From contig JAUCBJ010001090.1 of assembly GCA_032718475.1 (NCBI GenBank), positions 1-38,382 of the forward strand: a DNA stretch of 38,382 bases, in the 5' to 3' direction. Numbering within the stretch: position 1 is the stretch's first letter; every line of letters begins with the position of its first letter. A program made the position numbers and the translations under genes. Of the stretch, positions 20,660-29,450 are shown in pieces. The notes under the pieces were generated by a model that saw only the letters and a list, made by a program, of their open reading frames with translations, was not told the origin of the DNA and made no database searches. Source of the DNA: Nemertoderma westbladi (taxonomy: Eukaryota > Xenacoelomorpha > Nemertodermatida > Nemertodermatidae).

Positions 20660-20865
20660 CAAATCGACGTAGGTTATGGTGCAAAAATATTAGTTTATCT
20701 CCACGATCCGGAAGTAGACGAGAGCGTTTCTCATCAAATACATTACCAGCCTCTACAAATATTCGCTCGGAATAAATTGGACGGTGGTGATACTAAATAT
20801 GTATAGAGTATTTGTAGATTAGGAAATGATCCCTTATTTGTAGCCAACCTACGCATAACGCTCTT
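20660..20865 (-). pseudogene. hAT transposase C-terminal dimerisation-domain relic
   Basis: On the minus strand, RRLATNKGSFPNLQILYTYL then VSPPS leads, after a one-base frame change near 20780, into YSERIFVEAGNVFDEKRSRL and LPDRGDKLIFLHHNL. This matches the hATC pattern: N-x-FP-x-L, YL-x-x-PPS, SER-x-F-x-x-AG, KRSRLLP, L-IFL-x-x-NL. That domain mediates dimerisation in hAT-superfamily (ZBED-like) transposases. Only about 70 residues survive; the catalytic core and BED finger are absent. It is antisense to the host gene and non-functional. Confidence 0.8.
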
Positions 20866-21148
20866 CTCGACCCCTTTAGTTGGGATAATTTACATATTCA
20901 AATATTAAATTTCTGTTATTAATCTTCAAATATTATTCTTCTAGACACTTGTTATTTGCGTAATTGTAACCAAAACAATAAACTGAAGTCAATAACAGGT
21001 TTCAGTTTTATTTATGAGAGTGATCAACTGTTATTTGCGTCGTCTCTACCCTGGTAAGGTCTAATTTTGTGTCCCCCCGTAAACAATACTTTCGTTTTAT
21101 TATATTTTTATTTCCTAATTAATAAAATATTTTTTATTTTTGTTTTAG
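20866..21148 (+). other. End of intron 2
   Basis: AT-rich sequence with a T-rich polypyrimidine run (21085-21146) leading to the TTTTAG acceptor of the next exon. No other feature seen. Confidence 0.45.
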
Positions 21149-21361
21149 TGAACAATAATTGCGCGAAGAAGTTATTCAAGTTAATAACGAGTTTAACTCC
21201 GACTGGCGGATCTCCCGTTTGTTTCGTTGAGAATAAAAACAAGGAGGGTTACATCCCCGGAGACTACGTCGCCAGTACAGACTATCTGTATAGGTACTTC
21301 CGAGAGCTGACCCCCTTCGGTAGTCTTAATGCGGGATTCCGTGGGCCCGGGCGCAGAACGG
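21149..21361 (+). CDS. Ankyrin-like protein gene, exon c (71 codons)
   Basis: The acceptor is TTTTGTTTTAG and the donor is ACGG|GTTAGT, both phase 1. The exon thus joins exon b (restoring a Leu codon) and the exon at 26519 (restoring an Asp codon). It encodes NNNCAKKLFKLITSL then NKNKEGYIPGDYVAS. This continues the ankyrin-repeat pattern: the second helix of the repeat begun in exon b, then a G-Y-x-P-x-D-Y-A-like start of the next. The end is Gly/Arg-rich. Base composition is visibly more GC-rich and codon-like than the flanking introns. A stop codon follows two codons past the donor, supporting the boundary. Minisatellite B begins within about 20 bp downstream of it. Confidence 0.75.
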
Positions 21362-21374
21362 GTTAGTGTGGGAG

Positions 21375-22888
21375 TATAGTCTCTAGTTAGCATGTCACAC
21401 TAACTCACCAGACACTAGTTAGCATGTCACACTAACTCACCAGACTATTTAGCATGTCACACTAACTCATCAGACACTAGTTAGCATGTCACACTAACTC
21501 ACCAGACACTAGTTAGCATGTCACACTAACTCACCAGACACTAGTTATCATGTCACACTAACACACCAGCTGTTAGTTAGCATGTCATACTAACACACCA
21601 GCTGTTAGTTAGCATGTCACACTAACTCACCAGACACTAGTTAGCATGTCACACTAACACACCAGCCGTTAGTTAGCATGTCACACTAACTCACCAGACA
21701 CTAGTTAGCATGTCACACTAACACACCAGCCGTTAGTTAGCATGTCACACTAACTTACCAGACACTAGTTAGCATGTCACACTAACTCACCAGACACTTG
21801 TTAGCATGTCACACTAACTCACCAGCCGCTAGTTAGCATGTTACATTGACAGTATACACTTGTTAGCATGTCACCCTAATTCACCGGCCGCTAGTTAGCA
21901 TGACATACTAACCCACTAGTCGCTAGTTAGCATGTCACACTAACTCATTAGACACCAGTCAGCCTGTCACACTAACTCACTAGACACTAGTTAGCATGCC
22001 ACTCTTATTCACCAGACACTAGTTAGCATATCACACTAACTCACTAGACACTAGTTAGCATATCACACTAACTCGGTAGACACTAGTTAGCATGTCACAC
22101 TAACTCACCAGCCTTTTTTTAGCATGTCACACTAACTCATTAGACACTAGTCAGCCTGTCACACTAACTCACTAGACACTAGTTAGCATGTTACACTAAC
22201 TAACTCACCAGCCGCTAGTTAGCATGTCACACTAACTCAGTATACACTAGTTAGCATGTCACACTAACGCAGTATACACTAGTTAGGATGTCACACTAAC
22301 TAACTCACCAGACGCTAGTTAGCATGCCACACTTATTCACCAGACACTAGTTAGCATATCACACTAACTCACTAGACACTAGTTAGCATGCCACACTTAT
22401 TCACCAGACACTAGTTAGCATATCACACTAACTCACTGGACACTAGTTAGCATGTCAAACTAACTCAGTAGACACTAGTTAGCATATCACACTAACTCAC
22501 TAGCCGCTAGTTGGCATGTCACACTAACTCACCAGCCCTTTTTTAGCATGTCACACTAACTCACTAGACACTAGTTAGCATGTCACACTAACTCACTAGA
22601 CACTAGTTGACATGTCACACTAACTCACCAGCCCTTTTTTAGCATGTCACACTAACTCACTAGACACTAGTTAGCATGTCACACTAACTAACTCACCAGC
22701 CGCTAGTTAGCATGTCACACTAACTGAGTAAACACTAGTTAACATATCCCACTAACTTATTAGACACTAGTTAGCATGTCACACTAACTCAGTAGACACT
22801 AGTTAGCATGTCACACTAACTCACTAGTCACTAGTTAGCATGTCACACTAGACACTAGTTAGCCTATCACACTCAATCTCTAGACACT
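21375..22888. repeat. Minisatellite B (32-bp unit)
   Basis: About 47 diverged head-to-tail copies of GACACTAGTTAGCATGTCAC + ACTAACTCACCA fill the start of intron 3. Each unit contains an inverted repeat AGTTAG-CATGTCACA-CTAACT (6-bp stem, 9-nt loop) and an ACTAGT palindrome. Variants (ACACCAGCCGTT, CAGCCTTTTTTTAGC) recur in blocks, indicating multi-unit duplication. The array is cut at 22888 by a large inverted-repeat element and resumes for about 40 bp at 26450. Confidence 0.93.
22883..22888 (+). repeat. 6-bp target duplication, left, of long-TIR element
   Basis: GACACT, matched by 26450-26455. Identity stops at exactly 6 bp on both sides given the TIR boundaries. Confidence 0.65.
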
Positions 22889-23414
22889 AGTAGTATAAGT
22901 TTGCACGGCTTTGAGACAGTTATACCTCACTGACACCCATTGGGTGTCATATAACACACAATTATCACCCATAGGGTGTCATTGGCGCCAGACTGTCTGG
23001 GTGACACCTCCCCATTAGGCTAATTAGTCATCAATTAATTAGTACATTTAATCCCTCATAGGTGTCTTACAACTCCAAATTAGGGTTTAATTGATTATCC
23101 TAATATACAGACCACTTAGCGCCCTAACACCTAATGGGTCATGAGTCTTGAGTGATGTCCAACCATCGCAAAGTCGACCAAACGGGTGTCATAAGTGACA
23201 CCTCAGATTACTCTTATCTATTGATATTTATTTATTTCTATTTAATTTTAAATTAATTAATTGTATTACTTTTACATTATTTAATTGTATTACTTATTTA
23301 ATTAATAAATTGATTTCTATTTTTAGAATTAGCAATAAATAGTTTTATATATATTACTTACAGAATGACGTTATTGATGGCACCACCCCCCCGGCTACCG
23401 CCTCGCCATAGACT
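22889..23414 (+). repeat. Left terminal inverted repeat
   Basis: It aligns with the reverse complement of 25791-26449 through GCCAT(A/G)GACT. It contains repeated (C)ACCCATTGGGTGTCA palindromes close to the terminus. Confidence 0.85.
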
Positions 23415-23599
23415 TTCAGGCCGCCATATTTAGCCATAGGGTATACAGGTCCTATACTAGTAACTAATTACTCTGTTGCGGCCCTCCTTTAAGCAGTTAA
23501 CAACCTAACTTAGGCCCTCCCCTCCATCTACAGTAATCCCCCTACTGCAACTTCATCTTAACAAGGTTAATTAATTCGAGTTGATATAGCATCTCAGAG

Positions 23600-24245
23600 G
23601 GGTCAGAGTAAAACGCGGATCCGGATCAGGATCCGGATTCTACCATTTAACATTGTCCCTATGGAAGTCGACTGAATTTACATTTTTAGGGTGTAATCTG
23701 CGGATCCGTGCACTGCTAAATTTACCGAATCCGTAACCGAGTGTAAAATGCGGATTGGCTTTTTTTTCAGATCCGGAACGGAGTGTAAAGCGCGGATTCA
23801 TGTTTTAGGCTAAATCCTGAACGGAGTGTAAAACGCGGATTCATGTTTCTACTGAATCCGGGATTGGGTGTAAAACGCGGATTCAAGTTAATTACCATTC
23901 CGGATCCAATAAAACTTGGTAATTAACGTAAATCCGTGTTTTACACTCCATTCCGGATCCAATAAATCTTGGTACTAACGTAAATCCGTATTTTACACTC
24001 CATTCCGGATCCAATAAATCTTGGTAATTAACGTCAATAAGTGCTTTACACTCCATTCCGGATTCACAAAATATATGAATCCGCGTTTTACACTGCAATA
24101 CGGATTGCTTATTTCAGAATCCGCATATTACACTCAGTTACGGATTGTATGTAAATCCGGATCCGCCTTTTACACTCGCAAATCCGGGTCCTGATCCGTA
24201 TCCGGATCCTGAATCCGGATCCGGATCCGCGTTTTACACCTACCC
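23600..24245. mobile_element. Nested 646-bp inverted-repeat element with 9-bp target duplication (MULE-like MITE?)
   Basis: The ends GGGTCAGAGTAAAACGCGGA and, in reverse complement, GGGTAGGTGTAAAACGCGGA are inverted repeats followed by GGATCC-rich subterminal sequence. The direct repeats ATCTCAGAG flank it at 23591-23599 and 24246-24254. Inside, units of GGAGTGTAAAACGCGGATTC occur in one orientation to about 23885 and as the reverse complement thereafter, making the whole element a foldback. A 9-bp duplication and GGG-starting ends suggest Mutator-like. There is no coding capacity. Confidence 0.78.
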
Positions 24246-24254
24246 ATCTCAGAG

Positions 24255-24799
24255 GGCCCACTACAGTATAGGGGAATTATAATCCCCATTCATTCTTTAC
24301 CCACTACAAGTCGTACAACAGGGCCCCACAATAATACAGTAGTACGATGAATTACTTTCAGTATACTGAATAATTAAATAGGGCCCTCTTTTAATACATA
24401 AGTTATATACAGTTTATCTTCAATTTAATTTGTTTTTATTTACAACCCTAATGGTTCTACTGTATTATAATTTATGTTTTATTATAACAAGCTATATCCG
24501 GTTATCGAGGGCGCTGTTTCCAATGGTCCTACTCTCAAAACGCTCTAACCTACTGTATAATTAATTACTTAAGACGAGGTATGCGTAATTAACAAATCTC
24601 GTTTACCAGTTTTCCTTAAAAACTATGAAGCTATATTGCTTACGAGTTCTATATATTATTACTTAATTTTGGCCCCTCAGCTCCCTTAGTCTTATAGGAA
24701 AAGATCCCTGATGAGCGTGATATACAAATAACAGAGAGAACATTTAATGAACCCTTTACTATAGCTAACACGATTCAAGCTCGCCAAACTCTAATTAAA
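24255..24799. other. Interior of long-TIR element, non-coding
   Basis: AT-rich, with several GGGCCC blocks (24249, 24319, 24379) and no ORF of note. Confidence 0.4.
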
Positions 24800-25325
24800 T
24801 TCAAGGCATAGGCTATACTTTACCGAGGAGTTTGATCGGTCCGCAGTTCTCTAGTCTGCCGCTGAGGGCGAATTGTCTCAAAGTGAAAACCTGATCTCAT
24901 TTGATTGTTTTTAATCCGCTTAGGCTGAAACTTGGTAGGTATCTATTACAATATAGGCTATATCTTTTATGGAGTCGCAGAGTAGTCTGAAGTTCCCCAG
25001 TCTACCGCTAGAGGGCGAAATGTATCAAAGTGAAAACCTGATCTCATTTGATTGTCATTTGATTGTTTTTAATCCGCTTAGGCTGAAACTTGGTACGTAT
25101 CTATTACAATATAGGCTATATCTTTTATGGAGTCGTAGAGTAGTCTGAAGTTCCCCAGTCTACCGCTAGAGGGCGAAATGTCTCAAAGTAAAAAACTGAT
25201 TTCATTTGATTGTTTTTAATCCATTTAGGCTGAAACTTGGTAGGCATCTACTATGCCATAGGCTATACTTTACTGAGGAGGTTGATCAGTCCGCAGTTCT
25301 CCAGTCTGCTGCTAAAGACACAGAT
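24800..25325. repeat. Tandem repeat of ~145-157 bp, 3+ copies
   Basis: The segment TAGGCTATA recurs at about 24809, 24953, 25110 and 25258. Each copy contains GTCTRCCGCTRRAGGGCGAA, CAAAGTGAAAACCTGATCTC and GGCTGAAACTTGGTA. One copy has an 11-bp internal duplication (TTTGATTGTCA). Confidence 0.85.
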
Positions 25326-25363
25326 TTAAGACCTGAGGCACTCTTAAAGTCTCGAGTTTTAGG

Positions 25364-25790
25364 TGTGAGGCACATACTATGCCTCTCACTGAGGCCCAGA
25401 CTATGCCTTACTGAGGCTCAGACTATGCCTCACTGAGGCTCAGACTATGCCTCATTGAGGCACTGAGGCTCAGACTATGCCTCACTGAGGCTCAGACTAT
25501 GCCTCACTGAGGCATTGAGGCTCAGACTATGCCTCACTGAGGCTCAGACTATGCCTCACTGAGGCTCAGACTATGCCTCACTGAGGCACAGACTATGCCT
25601 CACTGAGGCTCAGACTATGCCTCACTGAGGCTCAGACTATGCCTCACTGAGGCTCAGACTATGCCTCACTGAGGCTCCGACTATGCCTCATTGAGGCTCA
25701 GACTAAGCCTCACTGAGGCGCTGAGGCTCAGACTATGCCTCACTGAGGCTCAGACTATGCCTCACTGAGGCTCACACTATGCTTCACTGA
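25364..25790. repeat. Minisatellite C (22-bp unit)
   Basis: About 19 copies of ACTGAGGCTCAGACTATGCC + TC, some shortened. Each unit contains TGAGGC-TCAGACTAT-GCCTCA, a 6-bp stem with a 9-nt loop. It abuts the inner edge of the right TIR. Confidence 0.92.
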
Positions 25791-26449
25791 GTCCATGGCG
25801 AAGCGGTAGCCGGGGTGGTGCCATCAATGACGTCATTTAATAAGTAATATATAAAACTATTTATTGGTAATTCTAAAAATAGAAATCAATTTATAAATTA
25901 AATAAGTAATACAATTAAATATAGTAAAAGTAATACAATTAATTAATAAGTAATTAAACAGGACTAAGGATGATATATGTATATATAGGATGATATATAA
26001 GGACTCTATAGCAAATGGAGCGGAAAAAATGAATTACAATTAATACAATTAATTAATTTAAAATTAAATACAAGTAAATAAATACCAATAGATAAGAGTA
26101 ATTAGAGGTGTCACTTATGACACCCGTTTGGTCGGCTTTGCGATGGTTGGACATCACTCAAGAGTCATGACCCATTGGGTGTTAGGGCGTTATTTGGTCT
26201 GATTTAATTAGGATAATCTATTAAACCCTAATTAGGAGTTGTAAGACACCTATTAGGGATTAAATGTACTAATTAATTGATGACACCCATCAATTAGGGT
26301 CTAATTAGCCTAATTGGGAGGTGTCACCCAGACAGTCTGGCGCCAATGACACCCAATGACACCCTATGGGTGATAATTGGGTGTCATATGACACCCAATG
26401 GGTGTCAATGAGGTCTAACTGTCACAAAGCCGTGCATACCTATACTACT
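25791..26449 (-). repeat. Right terminal inverted repeat
   Basis: Reverse complement of the left TIR, with about 100 extra bp at roughly 25960-26045 (ATATATAGGATGATATA repeats) that account for most of the length difference. Confidence 0.85.
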
Positions 26450-26500
26450 GACACTAGTTAGCCTATCACACTCACTAGACAATAGACACTAGTCAGTCAG
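26450..26500. repeat. Remnant of minisatellite B with right 6-bp target duplication
   Basis: It begins GACACTAGTTAGCCTATCAC, sharing the unusual GCCTATCACACTCA variant with the last unit left of the element (22853-22877). It ends about 20 bp before the next exon's acceptor. Confidence 0.75.
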
Positions 26501-26518
26501 TCGTTATTTTTCTTACAG

Positions 26519-27067
26519 ATTCCCGTAGCACTCAAACTTTCTATAACAGCTCGAGAAATCAAAATAAGACTAATGAAAACGCTAGGGGAACCACCCCGAA
26601 CCAAGCTGGAGACGGACAGCCGAGACAACCTCATCCACGCGAAAGTAAACCGAAACCAAGGCAATCGAACCCTCCACAATCAAGCCAACAGCGCGAGAGC
26701 AAGCCAACACAAAGCCAAGAATCTCAGCCATATACCAGACAGGATAAAGGTAGAACAACTCAGTATTTTCAACCAAATAAACCACCCCAAACAACCCATC
26801 CCAACCCACCATCAACTTCAACCAGAGACCATACAGCCCAATGCAGTGACACACCTCGCCAAGGTGCACCAACACCTCGACAAGGTGCACCAACACCTCG
26901 CCAAGGTGCTCCAACACCTCGACAAGATGCTTCAACACCTCGACAAGGTGCTCCAACACCTCGACAAGATGCACCAACACCTCGACAAGGTGCTCCAACA
27001 CCTCGACAAGGTGCTCCACAAGTCGCGAAGGGCAAACTTAAGAATGAATTCGGATCATACGTTACAG
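26519..27067 (+). CDS. Ankyrin-like protein gene, exon d: Gln/Pro/Ser-rich tail with TPRQGAP repeats
   Basis: The acceptor is TTTTTCTTACAG and the donor is GTTACAG|GTGAGC; 549 bp (183 codons), phase 1 at both ends. One frame is open throughout but has no ATG, so it is invisible to ATG-based ORF finding. The first 110 residues are Gln, Asn, Pro, Ser, Thr and Arg rich (for example RQPHPRESKPKPRQSNPPQS) and are predicted disordered by composition. Then come eight tandem copies of the 7-residue TPRQGAP/TPRQDAP, encoded by a 21-bp coding minisatellite. It ends KGKLKNEFGSYVT. Other frames are also open here, but only this one matches the phase of the three upstream exons and yields a coherent repeat with mostly synonymous variation (CGC/CGA, GCA/GCT). 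Function unknown. Confidence 0.72.
26872..27026 (+). repeat. Coding minisatellite, 21-bp unit
   Basis: CCAACACCTCGACAAGGTGC-type units (21 bp) repeat about 7-8 times and encode TPRQGAP. Each contains CACCT-CGACA-AGGTG, another per-unit hairpin. Confidence 0.88.
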
Positions 27068-27430
27068 GTGAGCGATTATATGTGATTACTTTCAGTTTTC
27101 AATTAAGCTTACTGACCGTAAACGCTAAACCGATGTAACAATAAGTGTAGGCCAACCTAACCCTAAACTTAAATTTAATTTTAAAATTTATTAAATAAAA
27201 CAAACGTAAGTTTTTTTTAAAGACTTCCAAATTCTAAATTTCTATAATTTGACATTTAAAAATGCAAATTTTTTATTCTGCTGAAAAATTTCATAAGTTA
27301 TAAACGTTCTATGATTAATAGAAAAGGAATTAATACGCCAAAGTTTCCAAAGTGATTGTTTCAAAATTATAGTAAATGCCATCAAATATCTTAAACACCA
27401 AATAAACGGTTTACCGGACTCGCAATACCA
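27068..27430 (+). other. Start of intron 4
   Basis: AT-rich sequence after the donor, with no gene or repeat recognised. Confidence 0.45.
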
Positions 27431-29450
27431 TGTAGGTAGATAATACTTTACGAGTCCGTAAAACAGTACGATAAGTTGGTCAGTTTGGTAGGTAGAGAAT
27501 ACTTTACGAGTCTGTAAAACAGTACGATAAGTTGGTCAGTTTGGTAGGTAGAGAATACTTTACGAGTCCGTAAAACAGTACGATAAGTTGGTCAGTTTGG
27601 TAGGTAGAGAATACTTTACGAGTCCGTAAAACAGTACGATAAGTTGGTCAGTTTGGTAGGTAGAGAATACTTTATGAGTCCATAAAACAGTACGATAAGT
27701 TGGTCAGTTTGGTAGGTAGAGAATACTTTACGAGTCTGTAAAACAGTACGATAAGTTGGTCAGTTTGGTAGGTAGAGAATACTTTACGAGTCAGTAAAAC
27801 AGTACGATAAGTTGGTCAGTTTGGTAGGTAGAGAATACTTTACGAGTCTGTAAAACAGTACGATAAGTTGGTCAGTTTGGTAGGTAGAGAATACTTTACG
27901 AGTCAGTAAAACAGTACGATAAGTTGGTCAGTTTGGTAGGTAGAGAATACTTTACGAGTCTGTAAAACAGTACGATAAGTTGGTCAGTTTGGTAGGTAGA
28001 GAATACTTTACGAGTCTGTAAAACAGTACGATAAGTTGGTCAGTTTGGTAGGTAGAGAATACTTTACGAGTCTGTAAAACAGTACGATAAGTTGGTCAGT
28101 TTGGTAGGTAGAGAATACTTTACGAGTCAGTAAAACAGTACGATAAGTTGGTGAGTTTGGTAGGTAGAGAATACTTTACGAGTCTGTAAAACAGTACGAT
28201 AAGTTGGTCAGTTTGGTAGGTAGAGAATACTTTACGAGTCTGTAAAACAGTACGATAAGTTGGTCAGTTTGGTAGGTAGAGAATACTTTACGAGTCTGTA
28301 AAACAGTACGATAAGTTGGTCAGTTTGGTAGGTAGAGAATACTTTACGAGTCTGTAAAACAGTACGATAAGTTGGTCAGTTTGGTAGGTAGAGAATACTT
28401 TACGAGTCAGTAAAACAGTACGATAAGTTGGTCAGTTTGGTAGGTAGAGAATACTTTACGAGTCTGTAAAACAGTACGATAAGTTGGTCAGTTTGGTAGG
28501 TAGAGAATACTTTACGAGTCCGTAAAACAGTACGATAAGTTGGTCAGTTTGGTAGGTAGAGAATACTTTACGAGTCCGTAAAACAGTACGATAAGTTGGT
28601 CAGTTTGGTAGGTAGAGAATACTTTACGAGTCTGTAAAACAGTACGATAAGTTGGTCAGTTTGGTAGGTAGAGAATACTTTACGAGTCCGTAAAACAGTA
28701 CGATAAGTTGGTCAGTTTGGTAGGTAGAGAATACTTTACGAGTCCGTAAAACAGTACGATAAGTTGGTCAGTTTGGTAGGTAGAGAATACTTTACGAGTC
28801 CGTAAAACAGTACGATAAGTTGGTCAGTTTGGTAGGTATAGAGAATACTTTACGAGTCTGTAAAACAGTACGATAAGTTGGTCAGTTTGGTAGGTAGAGA
28901 ATACTTTACGAGTCTGTAAAACAGTACGATAAGTTGGTCAGTTTGGTAGGTAGAGAATACTTTACGAGTCTGTAAAACAGTACGATAAGTTGGTCAGTTT
29001 GGTAGGTAGAGAATACTTTACGAGTCCGTAAAACAGTACGATAAGTTGGTCAGTTTGGTAGGTAGAGAATACTTTACGAGTCCGTAAAACAGTACGATAA
29101 GTTGGTCAGTTTGGTAGGTATAGAGAATACTTTACGAGTCTGTAAAACAGTACGATAAGTTGGTCAGTTTGGTAGGTAGAGAATACTTTACGAGTCTGTA
29201 AAACAGTACGATAAGTTGGTCAGTTTGGTAGGTAGAGAATACTTTACGAGTCTGTAAAACAGTACGATAAGTTGGTCAGTTTGGTAGGTAGAGAATACTT
29301 TACGAGTCCGTAAAACAGTACGATAAGTTGGTCAGTTTGGTAGGTAGAGAATACTTTACGAGTCAGTAAAACAGTACGATAAGTTGGTCAGTTTGGTAGG
29401 TAGAGAATACTTTACGAGTCCGTAAAACAGTACGATAAGTTGGTCAGTTT
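27431..29450. repeat. Minisatellite D (56-bp unit, about 36 copies)
   Basis: The unit is GGTAGGTAGAGAATACTTTA + CGAGTCNGTAAAACAGTACG + ATAAGTTGGTCAGTTT. It is extremely homogeneous. The only frequent change is one base (C, T or A) after GAGTC. Two units carry a 2-bp TA insertion (near 28836 and 29117), about 282 bp apart in similar variant context, indicating a five-unit duplication. TTTAC and GTAAA flank the variable site as a small hairpin. Confidence 0.96.

Larger units (their letters stand above)
22889..26449. mobile_element. 3,561-bp long-TIR element, no transposase seen
   Basis: Terminal inverted repeats of 526 bp (left) and 659 bp (right) begin AGTAGTATA and run through shared blocks such as TGCACGGCTTTG, TGGCGCCAGACTGTCTGGGT, CCAACCATCGCAAAG and GGCACCACCC. 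The element interrupts a minisatellite B unit with a 6-bp duplication (GACACT) and the unit continues normally after it. The interior has no long ORF. It contains a nested inverted-repeat element, a ~145-bp tandem repeat and minisatellite C. Long TIRs opening with AG and 6-bp duplications are features of Maverick/Polinton elements, so a non-autonomous relative is possible. Foldback-type DNA elements are the alternative. Family unassigned. Confidence 0.82.

Noticed and set aside
21375-22888. Possible CRISPR-like array (regular 32-bp repeats with dyads).
   Set aside because: Repeats are contiguous with no unique spacers, are diverged, and lie in a eukaryotic intron.
26582-27085. Alternative ORFs of 145-170 residues on both strands over the TPRQGAP exon.
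   Set aside because: Only the phase-matched plus frame connects to upstream exons; the others are favoured by the 21-bp period.
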